Assembly: GCF_001297705.1 (NCBI RefSeq)
Contig: NZ_LIRF01000006.1
Span: 5,001 to 69,000 of the forward strand
DNA from: Chryseobacterium sp. ERMR1:04
Lineage (GTDB): Bacteria > Bacteroidota > Bacteroidia > Flavobacteriales > Weeksellaceae
Direction of reading: 5' to 3'
DNA length: 64,000 nucleotides
Both the position numbers and the translations under genes were made by a program. Below are positions 37,961-47,056 of this stretch, piece by piece (the stretch's first letter is position 1; each line of letters opens with the position of its first letter). A model generated the notes under the pieces. That model was not told the DNA's origin. It ran no database searches and saw nothing but the letters and a program-made list of their open reading frames with translations.

Positions 37961-38606
37961 TGATGAACAATTGATCCTCGAAGGGGTGAAAATGTTACTG
38001 TCAACCGAGAAAAATATTTCAGTGTCCCTAACGTGTAATAACGGACCTCTTTTTATTGAAAGTCTAGATACTTTATCGAAAGAAGAATTTCCTGATATTG
38101 CATTAGTAGACGTACAGATGCAGCCCATGAACGGGTTTGAATTGGTGGAAATCTTAAAAGATAAACATCCCGACCTCAAAATAATTATCCTTTCTTCTCA
38201 TTATAAAAGCTCGATTTTAGGGTATATGGTAAAGCTTGGAGTTTCTGCTTTCCTGCCTAAAAATTCCGACAGAAAAACCTTTATAGATGCCATCACAATG
38301 GTCTATAAAAACGGAGTTTTCTTCACTTCCGAAGATCACCAGATGTTATTTTCTTATATGAATAGCTCCAGCAAGAAAAAGTCATTATTTGAAATGGATG
38401 ATGAACTTTCTGAGCGTGAGAAAGACGTGGTGAAATTGATCTGTCAGGAACATACCAACAATGAAATTGCCGAAAAACTATTCATCAGCCCAAGAACGGT
38501 GGAAAGTCACCGACAACGGGTTTTAGAAAAAATTGGCGCCAAAAATACAGTCGGCATCGTAATCTATGCCATCATTAATAATATTTATTCGCTAGAAAGA
38601 ATTTAA
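37929..38606 (+). CDS. NarL/FixJ-family response regulator
   Basis: 225 residues. The receiver domain (1-~125) has IALIDDEQLILEG (acidic pair), phosphoacceptor Asp in ALVDVQMQPMNG, Ser/Thr in IILSSHYKSS and Lys in FLPKNSD. The C-terminal LuxR-type helix-turn-helix is LSEREKDVVKLICQEHTNNEIAEKLFISPRTVESHRQRVLEKIGAKN. It overlaps the end of the histidine kinase gene by 32 bp, so it is the cognate partner. A terminator begins at its stop codon. Targets unknown. Confidence 0.95.
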   Translation: MSRQIKIALIDDEQLILEGVKMLLSTEKNISVSLTCNNGPLFIESLDTLSKEEFPDIALVDVQMQPMNGFELVEILKDKHPDLKIIILSSHYKSSILGYMVKLGVSAFLPKNSDRKTFIDAITMVYKNGVFFTSEDHQMLFSYMNSSSKKKSLFEMDDELSEREKDVVKLICQEHTNNEIAEKLFISPRTVESHRQRVLEKIGAKNTVGIVIYAIINNIYSLERI

Positions 38607-38632
38607 TTCCGTAGAAATACGGAATTTTTTAT
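38605..38632 (+). terminator. Intrinsic terminator overlapping the response-regulator stop codon
   Basis: AATTCCGT (38605-38612) pairs with ACGGAATT (38619-38626), then T6. The stop codon TAA (38604-38606) is part of the stem base. Confidence 0.85.
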
Positions 38633-38768
38633 TTGGTGCTTTCTACTGTAGTATATTTTCTCATTTCGATGTTATTTTGAAAGTGTTATTTAGAGAGGGT
38701 TTTTCGGGAGTTGATGTGATTCTTTTGCCTTACTTTTTTTGAATAACAAAATTTAAAAAACAAACAGG

Positions 38769-40100
38769 ATGGAAAATAATATAGTTTCTATCGGAATTTT
38801 TTTCGATGGAACCGGAAACAACGGAATTAATGCGTGTTCCCCTCAAAAACCAAAGGCTAAAAATAAAAGTTACCATAATAACATCACCAATGTCTATAAA
38901 CTTTTTGGACTTTTCAATGGAGATAAAAAAATCTATATTGAAGGAGTGGGAACGGTAACAGGCGCTGAGGATAGTAATTTTGCAATGGTAACGTGTAGAA
39001 ATCCGTATCGTTTTACGGGATATTCTTCAGATGATAAGTTAGCTAAAGCAAATGCTTTTGTTAACGAGATAATAGGAGATGATACTAAAGAATATCATTT
39101 CTATGTGTACGGATTTAGCAGAGGATCTATGTTAGCAAGAAATTTTTGCTACGAACTGCTAAAACCCAATTCGAAAATAACAGGAAATTGTAAAGTGAAA
39201 TTTCTAGGTGTTTTTGATACCGTAGAATCTACACCTTTTAATGATTATAATGTAAGTCTTCTTCCGGGAATTGAAAGGGCCTTGCAGATATGTGCTGTTA
39301 ATGAATGTAGATATTTTTTCCCTCTCACCGGTTTTTTTGAATATTCAAAAAGTAAGGAAGATACCAAGGCAGAGATCGGGAATGCCGTATGGAAAGAAAT
39401 TTTTGTTCCGGGAGCACATGCTGATGTAGGCGGTGGATATCTTGAAGGGCCGCAATCGGTGTATGTTTCACATGATTTTGTGATCACAGATGAGGTGGAT
39501 TCTTATATTTCTAATGTTAAAAATACGGCAACAGATGCTGAGGGAAATAAAATTTGGGAAGCACTGTTGGAAAATTATCATATAGACTCAGGAGATTTTT
39601 TTTCTCAGGCGTATGTGAAAAGAGATAGGGTGTACAATGATCTTCCAAAGGTATACGGAAAATTAATGTTGAACGAAACCAATGCCTTGCATCCTGTTTT
39701 TAGTACAGATTTTGATGAATCCAATTTTGATATTGATCCTAAGTTGCATTCATTTTTACTGTCATTTTCTGATGAACTTGAAAAATATGTAAAAGACCTT
39801 TCATTGCATCTAAAACCGGTGTATAACTATGAGAGATTTGTAGATTACACTCATTTTTCATCTAATTTCGGGTTGTATGAAAAAGCTTTATTGCTGAGAA
39901 CAGAAGAGGAGATCTTTGTTGAAATGCTGAATGATGGTCTTAACGTTCCTGGTGGTGCAGTGGTAAAACATGCCGAAGCTTCAGAGTCAAAATTCCAGAA
40001 GGAAATTCACTTTTTAGAGCATGATGTTCTTACAGATTATGCCTATGAAGGGAATATTCCGAACAATGTTAATTGGAGCCGCTCTATATTAATTAAATAA
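38769..40100 (+). CDS. Tle1-like phospholipase, probable T6SS effector (DUF2235-like)
   Basis: 443 residues, no signal peptide. SIGIFFDGTGNNG at the N-terminus, the nucleophile elbow YGFSRGSMLARNF (G-F-S-R-G, Ser117), KFLGVFDTVES (Asp) and FVPGAHADVGGGY (His) are the hallmarks of the Tle1/DUF2235 alpha/beta hydrolase group; members secreted by T6SS attack target phospholipids. The C-terminal ~200 residues show no recognised domain. No adaptor or immunity gene flanks it; the terminators on both sides make it monocistronic. So it may be an orphan effector or an intracellular enzyme. Confidence 0.83.
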   Translation: MENNIVSIGIFFDGTGNNGINACSPQKPKAKNKSYHNNITNVYKLFGLFNGDKKIYIEGVGTVTGAEDSNFAMVTCRNPYRFTGYSSDDKLAKANAFVNEIIGDDTKEYHFYVYGFSRGSMLARNFCYELLKPNSKITGNCKVKFLGVFDTVESTPFNDYNVSLLPGIERALQICAVNECRYFFPLTGFFEYSKSKEDTKAEIGNAVWKEIFVPGAHADVGGGYLEGPQSVYVSHDFVITDEVDSYISNVKNTATDAEGNKIWEALLENYHIDSGDFFSQAYVKRDRVYNDLPKVYGKLMLNETNALHPVFSTDFDESNFDIDPKLHSFLLSFSDELEKYVKDLSLHLKPVYNYERFVDYTHFSSNFGLYEKALLLRTEEEIFVEMLNDGLNVPGGAVVKHAEASESKFQKEIHFLEHDVLTDYAYEGNIPNNVNWSRSILIK

Positions 40101-40148
40101 ATATTTTATAATAAATGTTAGTACTTTTTCAGTTTTAAATTTAGGTGT

Positions 40149-40178
40149 GAGCTGTCTGTGGTGGGCAGCTCTTTTTTT
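40149..40178 (+). terminator. Terminator of the lipase gene
   Basis: GAGCTGTC (40149-40156) pairs with GGCAGCTC (40164-40171), then T7. Confidence 0.8.
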
Positions 40179-40236
40179 AGAAAGAATCATTATCCAATGA
40201 TCAATATAAAGTTCCTGTTTATTTTTAGAGTAATGT

Positions 40237-40267
40237 AAAAGCTGTTCAGAAGAACAGCTTTTTTGTA
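40237..40267. terminator. Bidirectional terminator between the lipase and histidine decarboxylase genes
   Basis: AAAAGCTGTTC (40237-40247) pairs perfectly with GAACAGCTTTT (40252-40262), 4-nt loop, T run on + and A run on the other side. It serves the convergent gene ending at 40297. Confidence 0.8.
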
Positions 40268-40296
40268 GGGTTGATATGGTAGAATAATTAATAAAA

Positions 40297-41454
40297 TCAG
40301 TTAGTTTGCGCTTCTCTATTTGAAAAATTCAAATTATTCTCTTTCTTAAGATCCAATACAAAAAGATCTATCATTTTTTTTGTAATACCAGGTCTCATAA
40401 TGACATGACTTACACCGTCATGGGTTGCCAGTTGCCATTTATGTTGTAGTTTTTTACTAACATTAGGGATTACAATGGTTAAGGCATTAGGATTGCGCCA
40501 GGTTTTTACACCCGTATTTTTTAGTTTCCCCATCGTGTATGAGGCAAGATCCAGACAGTCATAAAGTCGTTGACGTAACCCATCTCTACCTATTGTTTTT
40601 ATGGCATGCCAGAGGATCAAAGGAGTAAATGAATTACGGGATCCTGTGATAGAACCGTCTAAACTGTCAATAACATTAATATAATTGGAAACCTTCTCTT
40701 TATTGTGTTTAAGGACAATAACGACACCACATGGGATAGGGGAGCCTATGAATTTGTGCCCGCTTATAATAATAGAATCTGCACCTTCGCTAAAATCAAA
40801 ATGAGGTTTCGGTGATAAGAACTGGGCGTAACTGCCACAAAAAGCTGCATCACAATGAATGTAGCGTTCATTTACTTTCAGCTTATTAAGAATAGCATGA
40901 ATTTTTTTGATATCATCCTTTGCTTCTTTCACGGTGGTTCCTATATTGGCAACTACAATGGCTGGTAAACCGGGGCAAGAATTCAATTTATTCTCAAGAT
41001 CTTCATAATCTATTTCGCCATTTTTTTGAGATCGTATTTTTTGAGATGGTAATCCTAAGATTTCTATGTTTTTTTCTATGCTGTAATGGGCGTCTTCAGA
41101 AAAATAAACAATTCCGGAAGGGTGGAGCCGTCTGGCTAAATAAAGTGCGTATAGATTGCCTTCTGTGCTTCCGTTGGTAATATAGCCCCAATAGTTATTT
41201 TCAGGAGCTTTTAATAATTGAGCAAAAAAATCTACCACTTCTCTTTCAAATGAATGGGTGTTAATATGATACGTACCTCCTAAGTAAAAAGAATCCCCAA
41301 CATTATTCATGGGATGCTTCAAAAACTTATGTAACGTGGAATAATCAAAATCAGCAGTACAGGGATACCCTAAAAAATGAGTAGATCTTTCTTGTAAATG
41401 GGTCTCTAGCTGGTCTAGTTTAGCCAAATCTTCTGGCATTAAATTTTTGTTCAT
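40297..41454 (-). CDS. hdc: Pyridoxal-phosphate histidine decarboxylase
   Basis: Converts histidine to histamine. The 385-residue protein belongs to the group II PLP decarboxylases and has the shape of the Gram-negative HDC branch (Morganella, Acinetobacter; ~380 residues). The PLP lysine lies in SGHKFIGSPIPCGVV (Lys234, at about the position known for the Morganella enzyme), with IHCDAAFCGS before it (PLP-pyridine Asp), ITNGSTEGNLYAL for phosphate binding and YLGGTYHINTHSFE near the N-terminus. Substrate assignment is by resemblance; related serine decarboxylases exist. It is a single gene with no histidine/histamine antiporter nearby. Confidence 0.83.
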   Translation of the reverse strand: MNKNLMPEDLAKLDQLETHLQERSTHFLGYPCTADFDYSTLHKFLKHPMNNVGDSFYLGGTYHINTHSFEREVVDFFAQLLKAPENNYWGYITNGSTEGNLYALYLARRLHPSGIVYFSEDAHYSIEKNIEILGLPSQKIRSQKNGEIDYEDLENKLNSCPGLPAIVVANIGTTVKEAKDDIKKIHAILNKLKVNERYIHCDAAFCGSYAQFLSPKPHFDFSEGADSIIISGHKFIGSPIPCGVVIVLKHNKEKVSNYINVIDSLDGSITGSRNSFTPLILWHAIKTIGRDGLRQRLYDCLDLASYTMGKLKNTGVKTWRNPNALTIVIPNVSKKLQHKWQLATHDGVSHVIMRPGITKKMIDLFVLDLKKENNLNFSNREAQTN

Positions 41455-41641
41455 GGTGTTTCGTTTTAATTGTATTAAAGATACGGTGAAAATTACAGAT
41501 AATGAATATAATATTCACTAAAAAGAGATTAAATGTAATTCATGTTCATTATGTTGATGTTAAATGATTGAAAATAATCTTTTATTTCAAATCAATCTAA
41601 AATGCTTTAAATCAATATTCTGCTATTCATTTCTTTTTCCG

Positions 41642-41649
41642 TATTTTTG
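41642..41649 (+). promoter_or_regulatory. -7 box upstream of the ABC-F gene (TATTTTTG)
   Basis: Matches TAnnTTTG followed by C, 43 bp before the ATG; no clear -33 TTG. Confidence 0.45.
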
Positions 41650-41692
41650 CACCCGAAAAATATTCAGTATTAATTCTTAATTACATCATTAC

Positions 41693-43615
41693 ATGCTTTC
41701 GGTTCAAGGTCTAGGATTACATCATTCGGGAAACTATTTGTTTCAAAACGTTAATTTCACCATTAAAAAGGATGATAAAGTAGGTTTGGTAGGTAAAAAT
41801 GGAGCGGGAAAATCCACTTTGTTGAAAATGCTTTCCAAAGAAATTACTTTTTTTGAAGGGGTTGTAGTTCCGGAAGGAAATATCACCATTGGTTTTTTGA
41901 AACAAGATCTTGATTTTGTGAAAGGAAGAACGGTTTGGGATGAAACCATGCAGGCTTTTGAGCAAATCAATGCTTGGAAGAATGAGTTGGAAGAAGTCAA
42001 CCATCAGTTGGCAACCAGAACAGACTACGAAAGTGATGCTTACACAGACATCATCAATAAAATGACTGAGCTTAATGATCTTTTAATGCATCATGACGCT
42101 TATAATTTGGAAGGTGATATTGAGAAAGTATTGTTTGGTTTAGGTTTTAAAGCAGATGATTTTCAAAAAATAACGGATGAATTTTCCGGAGGTTGGAGAA
42201 TGAGAATTGAATTGGCAAAATTGCTTCTTCAAAAGAATGATTTGATGCTTCTGGATGAACCTACCAACCACTTGGATATGGAATCTATCATCTGGTTAGA
42301 AAACTTTTTGAAAGATTATCCTGGTGCTATTGTATTGGTGAGTCACGATAAACAGTTTATGACGGCGGTTTGTAACAGAACTTTTGATGTGAATAACAGA
42401 AAAGTAGATGATTATAAAACCAACTATACCAAATATTTGGTGATGCGTGAGGAGCGTCGTGAAAAATTAATTCAGGCAAAGAAAAATCAGGATTCTGAAA
42501 TCAAACAGATGGAAGATAATATTAATAAGTTCCGTGCAAGTGCTACCAAAGCATCTTTTGCGCAGTCGCTTATTAAGAGATTAGATAAAATTGAGCGTAT
42601 TGAAGTTGATAATGAAGACGTTTCTAAATTCAACATTCGTTTTGTGCAGTCTGTGGTACCTGGGAAAGTCATTTTCGAAGCGGAGCATTTAGGAAAAGCA
42701 TACGGAAAGAAACAAATTTTTGATGAGGTAGACTTTATTGTTCAGAGAGGAGACAGAATTGCTCTTTTAGGACAAAACGGACAGGGTAAAACGACATTAG
42801 CTAAAATTCTTGCTGGTGAAATTAAAGATTATTCAGGTTCTTGGAATCTTGGACACAATGTGAATATTGGATATTTTGCTCAAAATCAGGAGGAAGTTTT
42901 AACACCAAATAAAACCGTTTTAGAAGAAGCAGAAGATTCTGCAACTGAAGAAACAAGACCAAGGGTAAGAGATTTATTAGGATCTTTCTTATTTCAAGGG
43001 GAAGCGGTTAATAAAAAAACAAAAGTACTTTCCGGAGGAGAAAGAAACCGTCTGGCACTTTGTAAACTATTGCTTCGTCCGTTCAACACGTTGATTATGG
43101 ATGAGCCTACCAATCACTTGGACATTCAGTCTAAAGAGATTATTAAATTGGCTTTACAGAGATTTGAAGGGACCTTGATCGTAATTTCTCACGATAGAGA
43201 ATTCTTGGACGGATTGTGTGATAAGATCTATGAATTCCGTGATGGAAGAATGAAAGAATTCCTGGGAAGCGTTAGCGAATATCTTACGTACAGACAAAAA
43301 GAAACATTGAGAGAAATCTCTGCTGAAAAAGCTAAACTTCATACAGAAGACGTTAAAGTTGTGGTAAAAGAAGCACCAAAACCAAAAGTTGAGGAGAAAT
43401 CTCAAATCGTAAGCAAAGAGCAAAAAAATCTTCAAAATAAATTAAAGAAAGTAGAAGAAAAAATTTCTGAGCTTGAAACCAAAGTAGAAGAAATGGAAGC
43501 TACCTTCACGAAAGAAAATCCGTCAGAAGAAACCTTAGCAAAATATAATGCAACGAAGGAAGAGCTGGAAGGAGCTTTACAGGAATGGGAATATTTAGGT
43601 TCTCAATTGAACTAA
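41693..43615 (+). CDS. ABC-F family ATPase (Uup/EttA-like)
   Basis: 640 residues with two ABC domains and no membrane part. First: GKNGAGKSTLLK (Walker A), FSGGWRMRIELAKLL (signature), LLDEPTNHLD (Walker B). Second: GQNGQGKTTLAK, LSGGERNRLALCKLL, IMDEPTNHLD. An arm/linker rich in Lys and Glu lies between, and the last ~90 residues (KVVVKEAPKPKVEE onward) form a coiled coil as in Uup. ABC-F proteins act on the ribosome in translation or antibiotic protection. No resistance context is visible, so a housekeeping role is likelier. Confidence 0.95.
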   Translation: MLSVQGLGLHHSGNYLFQNVNFTIKKDDKVGLVGKNGAGKSTLLKMLSKEITFFEGVVVPEGNITIGFLKQDLDFVKGRTVWDETMQAFEQINAWKNELEEVNHQLATRTDYESDAYTDIINKMTELNDLLMHHDAYNLEGDIEKVLFGLGFKADDFQKITDEFSGGWRMRIELAKLLLQKNDLMLLDEPTNHLDMESIIWLENFLKDYPGAIVLVSHDKQFMTAVCNRTFDVNNRKVDDYKTNYTKYLVMREERREKLIQAKKNQDSEIKQMEDNINKFRASATKASFAQSLIKRLDKIERIEVDNEDVSKFNIRFVQSVVPGKVIFEAEHLGKAYGKKQIFDEVDFIVQRGDRIALLGQNGQGKTTLAKILAGEIKDYSGSWNLGHNVNIGYFAQNQEEVLTPNKTVLEEAEDSATEETRPRVRDLLGSFLFQGEAVNKKTKVLSGGERNRLALCKLLLRPFNTLIMDEPTNHLDIQSKEIIKLALQRFEGTLIVISHDREFLDGLCDKIYEFRDGRMKEFLGSVSEYLTYRQKETLREISAEKAKLHTEDVKVVVKEAPKPKVEEKSQIVSKEQKNLQNKLKKVEEKISELETKVEEMEATFTKENPSEETLAKYNATKEELEGALQEWEYLGSQLN

Positions 43616-43624
43616 TATCATATA

Positions 43625-43740
43625 AGATGCTTCGGCGCCGCTCAGCATGACACTGTTGAAACTTAATGTGATCATTTTTGTGATAATAAAAAATGAGAGT
43701 AGTAGCGATGTCATCCTGAGCGGAGCCAAAGGATCTAAAA
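43625..43740. repeat. Intergenic repeat pair (GCTCAGCATGACA ... TGTCATCCTGAGCGGAGCC)
   Basis: CTTCGGCGCCGCTCAGCATGA (about 43630-43650) and GATGTCATCCTGAGCGGAGC (about 43707-43726) are imperfect reverse complements ~60 bp apart. The GTCATCC...AGGATCT ending is related to words at 107-126 and in the tandem repeats at 0.7-1.0 kb, and CGACTCCGCTCA occurs inside element A at 34.65 kb. A dispersed non-coding family. Confidence 0.55.
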
Positions 43741-43858
43741 ACAAAATAACTCTAATTTTATGAGTGTCTTTTGTAACAAAATGATAAAGCGTACGACTTA
43801 CTCTATAGTTTACAAAGGATTTAATAAAACTTTAATCTAAGTTTTAAATTATTATTTA

Positions 43859-43866
43859 TACTTTTG
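43859..43866 (+). promoter_or_regulatory. -7 box abutting the small-protein start (TACTTTTG)
   Basis: Matches TAnnTTTG and ends 4 nt before the ATG at 43871, predicting a leaderless transcript. Confidence 0.4.
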
Positions 43867-43870
43867 AAAG

Positions 43871-44227
43871 ATGATTTTTAAAGAAAGCAGAAATCTGAAG
43901 AGTCTTATCTCCAAGCTATTGTTTGGGATATACTTCATTGCGCTGTTTTCTCAAAGTTTTCACCATCATGAGTCTGTAGATCTTTTTAAGGCTTTTCATC
44001 TTAAAAAAACAGAAAATAATATTTCCAAAAACGAAGCAAAAGAAAAAGCCGGAGACTGTTTGGCTTGTCATTTCTTAGCGACCGGACATACATTGGTTCC
44101 GGAAGAGTTTAATTTTACTTTTGAGCATTATACGCATGAAGTAGAATTGATTCTTGCTGTTCAGGAAAAAATCTGGTCTCAGACTAAATTCAGTTTTCAA
44201 CTTCGGGGACCTCCCACAATTTCATAG
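43871..44227 (+). CDS. Small membrane-anchored or secreted His/Cys protein
   Basis: 118 residues. One hydrophobic segment (LISKLLFGIYFIALFSQS, ~12-29) is followed at once by FHHHES, then a lysine-rich stretch and GDCLACHFLATGHT, a CxxCH motif, and later HYTHE. These His and Cys clusters outside the membrane could bind a metal ion; a single CxxCH could also bind haem, but the context with His-rich motifs favours metal. It lies upstream of a TonB receptor and a lipoprotein, the usual position of small accessory proteins of Bacteroidota metal-uptake loci. I do not recognise a family. Confidence 0.6.
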   Translation: MIFKESRNLKSLISKLLFGIYFIALFSQSFHHHESVDLFKAFHLKKTENNISKNEAKEKAGDCLACHFLATGHTLVPEEFNFTFEHYTHEVELILAVQEKIWSQTKFSFQLRGPPTIS

Positions 44228-44311
44228 TTTTTTAGATTCTTTTTTGGCCTTAATGGGTTAAAGTTTATATTTAAAATTGATACTATTTTCCTTTTGAATT
44301 TATCTTAATCA

Positions 44312-44392
44312 GCCACGAAGTGGCGAAATAATAATAGCATCGGGTGAAACCCGATGAAAGAAAGATTAGTGATAATACAGCCCTGAAGGGGC
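44312..44392. repeat. Trio of GAA-loop hairpins
   Basis: GCCAC-GAA-GTGGC (44312-44324), CATCGGGT-GAA-ACCCGATG (44338-44356) and GCCCT-GAA-GGGGC (44380-44392, one T-G pair) are three different perfect or near-perfect stems that share the same GAA triloop, spaced 13 and 23 bp apart. No T run follows any of them, so they are not terminators. The rest of the 44228-44555 gap is AT-rich. Confidence 0.75.
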
Positions 44393-44518
44393 GGGATCAT
44401 TTAAAGTAAAATTTTAGAGATAAAATGGTATTAGTGTCTTCTTTTTTTAATGATGATCATTGCCAGTTTTACTTTAACGAAGATTAATCAGCCATAAATT
44501 TCACATTTTTTACGAAAA

Positions 44519-44538
44519 TGTACCTTCATTGAGGTACA
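44519..44538. promoter_or_regulatory. Dyad 18 bp upstream of the TonB-receptor start
   Basis: TGTACCT (44519-44525) and AGGTACA (44532-44538) form an inverted repeat with a 6-bp spacer, 17 bp before the ATG at 44556. Possible operator of a metal-responsive repressor, or a hairpin in the leader. Confidence 0.5.
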
Positions 44539-44555
44539 AAACCTATCTATTTACA

Positions 44556-46940
44556 ATGAAATTGATATATAGTTTAATGCTGATCTTTTGTGGATTGGTA
44601 TTTACAAACGCACAAAAAACCTATACTGTAGAAGGCGCTGTTCAGGACTTTCACGATAAAACCATGTTGGAAAATGCGGTGGTGAAAATCGGGGATTTTA
44701 CAGCCAAAACAGATAAGAAAGGAAAGTTCTCTTTTGAGAAAATTCCTGCAGGAAAATATATACTCATTGCTAAACATCCTGATTGTAATGATTATACTGA
44801 AAATATAGCAGTTGCTCAGGATATGCATGTAGCAATTACCCTGGAACACCATGTTCAGGATATCGAAACGGTGACCATTCATGGAAACCACAAAAAAAAC
44901 GGTTCTTTAATTATCAAAACTCTTGATAAAACAGATATCGAAAGAAATTCTACCGATAACTTGGGGAATTTATTATCTAAAATTTCGGGAGTCACGGCAT
45001 TAAAAACCGGAAATAATATATCAAAACCCATTATTCATGGGCTTTACGGAAGTCGAATCTCTATTTTAAATAATGGAGTGAAGTTGGCCGAGCAAGAATG
45101 GGGAGTAGAGCACGCACCAAATGTTGATATTAATAATTTTCAACATATTGATGTCATCAAAGGAGCTTCTGCCTTAAAGTACGGAAGCGATGCCATCGGA
45201 GGAGTTGTGGTCTTAGAACCTGAGATTTTCCCTAAAAAAGATACCATCAAAGGTTCTGTAGGTCTTACAGGAATTTCCAACGGAAGAGGGCTGGGATTAG
45301 ATGTAGATGTAGCCAAAGTCTGGAAAAACGGATGGGCTGTAAAAGCAGGAGGAAGCATCAAAAAACTGGGTGATCAGCATACGCCTGATTATAATCTGAT
45401 GAATACGGGGATGGATTTTTCTTCGTTTAATTTTACGGTTCAGAATAATACCTATGAAAAAGGAATTTCATTTGATTATTATTTAACCAATCAGAATATT
45501 GGGATTTACAGAGGTTCACACGTTGGAAACAATGAAGATTTTTATAATGCAATAACTTCGAAGATTCCGGTGTATACAGGAAACTTCAGTTATGATATTA
45601 ATAATCCGAGACAGCTAGTTGAGCATCATATTGCTAAAATTTCAGCGTTTAAAAGATTTGAAAATATTGGGAAATTGTCTGCAACCTACAGTTTTCAGTA
45701 CAATCACAGACAGGAATATGATATCAGAAGGGGAGAATTGAATGAAGTTCCGTCTTTAGATCTTGAATTGATGACGCATCAGCTTAACCTTAATGATTTA
45801 ATAGAAAGAGGAAAATGGTCGTTGGAAACAGGAATTGATGCGAGTTTTCAAAACAATTACTCGGATCCTGCGACGAAAGCAAGACGTCTGATTCCTAACT
45901 ATGATAAATATTCTGCAGGCGCTTATTCTATTTTTAAATATAAAATTTCAAACAGTCTGAATGTTGAAGCAGGAGCGCGATATGATTTTACCCGTTATGA
46001 CGTCACCAAATGGTATGATACAAGTGATTGGGATAAATTATATGCAGATGCTTATCCTCAGTTTTATGTGAAAACAAATCAAAACAGAGTGTTGACGCGT
46101 CCGCAGCTTAATTATAACAATGTTTCTTTCAATGCAGGATTGGAATATCGTCCGAATTCGAATTTTGATTTGAAATTCAACTATTCAAAAGTAGGCAGAA
46201 CTCCGAATATTGCGGAACTGTTCTCAGACGGTTTACACCATTCTGCAGCTGTGATCGAAATTGGAGATATGAGCTTGAAAAATGAGCAGGGACATCAGTT
46301 TAATCTAACGGCGGATGCTAAATTCAATGTGCTGAGAGGATTGAATATTTCTGTGAACCCTTATTTTTTCATCACTAAAAATTTCATTAATGAAATTCCG
46401 ACAGGCGTACAAAATACAATCAGAGGGGTATTTCCGGTTTGGTCTTACCAGCAGATTGATGCTAAAATGTATGGGGTAGATTTGGATATCAACTTTAAGC
46501 TTACAGACAACCTCACCTATGTAGGAAGAGGAAGTTATGTATACGGAAAAGATGATACCCATAACGAACCATTGATTTTAATGATGCCACCTAACTTTTC
46601 AAATGCGTTGCAATTCAACAAAAAAGAATGGAATAATTTCTATTTTACCGTTGAGAGTCAAGTTTTTGTAAAGCAAAACAGATTCCCGATTCATAATGGA
46701 ATTATTCCTGTTTATGAAAACGGAGATGAAGTACAAAAGACTGTAGATTTCAGTACTCCGCCAAACGGATATTCACTTTGGAATATTCAGACAGGCGTGA
46801 ATATCAGTAAAAATCTTTCTGCGGGGCTTATCGTGAATAACCTTTTCGATGTTTCATACAGAGATTATCTTAACAGAATGAGATTTTTTGCAGATGAGGC
46901 AGGAAGAAACTTTATCCTGAATGTTAGATACCGTTTCTAA
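44556..46940 (+). CDS. TonB-dependent outer-membrane receptor, probable metal uptake
   Basis: From ATG 44556 (MKLIYSLMLIFCGLVFTNAQ signal peptide) it is ~794 residues. Residues ~20-105 are a CarboxypepD_reg-like domain (YTVEGAVQDFHDKTMLENAVVKIGDFTAKTDKKGKFSF), followed by the plug (LGNLLSKISGVTALKTGN, IDVIKGASALKYGSDAIGGVV) and a large beta-barrel ending in FILNVRYRF with terminal Phe. QDMHVAITLEHHVQ and GVEHAPNVD hold histidines that might suit a zinc- or copper-type receptor, as do neighbours on both sides. Substrate is inferred, not shown. A TTG nine codons upstream is an unlikely start. Confidence 0.93.
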   Translation: MKLIYSLMLIFCGLVFTNAQKTYTVEGAVQDFHDKTMLENAVVKIGDFTAKTDKKGKFSFEKIPAGKYILIAKHPDCNDYTENIAVAQDMHVAITLEHHVQDIETVTIHGNHKKNGSLIIKTLDKTDIERNSTDNLGNLLSKISGVTALKTGNNISKPIIHGLYGSRISILNNGVKLAEQEWGVEHAPNVDINNFQHIDVIKGASALKYGSDAIGGVVVLEPEIFPKKDTIKGSVGLTGISNGRGLGLDVDVAKVWKNGWAVKAGGSIKKLGDQHTPDYNLMNTGMDFSSFNFTVQNNTYEKGISFDYYLTNQNIGIYRGSHVGNNEDFYNAITSKIPVYTGNFSYDINNPRQLVEHHIAKISAFKRFENIGKLSATYSFQYNHRQEYDIRRGELNEVPSLDLELMTHQLNLNDLIERGKWSLETGIDASFQNNYSDPATKARRLIPNYDKYSAGAYSIFKYKISNSLNVEAGARYDFTRYDVTKWYDTSDWDKLYADAYPQFYVKTNQNRVLTRPQLNYNNVSFNAGLEYRPNSNFDLKFNYSKVGRTPNIAELFSDGLHHSAAVIEIGDMSLKNEQGHQFNLTADAKFNVLRGLNISVNPYFFITKNFINEIPTGVQNTIRGVFPVWSYQQIDAKMYGVDLDINFKLTDNLTYVGRGSYVYGKDDTHNEPLILMMPPNFSNALQFNKKEWNNFYFTVESQVFVKQNRFPIHNGIIPVYENGDEVQKTVDFSTPPNGYSLWNIQTGVNISKNLSAGLIVNNLFDVSYRDYLNRMRFFADEAGRNFILNVRYRF

Positions 46941-47056
46941 TATTCAAAAACCGATTATCAATTTTTAATGAGATATAAAAAATTATCATTATTAAAAGCA
47001 GATAGTCAAATCAACAATTATCAATCAAAATTTTACAATTTTAAAATTCTTAAAAA

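Noticed and set aside
44312..44392. Terminators or tRNA-like element
   Set aside because: No T run follows any of the three stems and there is no tRNA cloverleaf.
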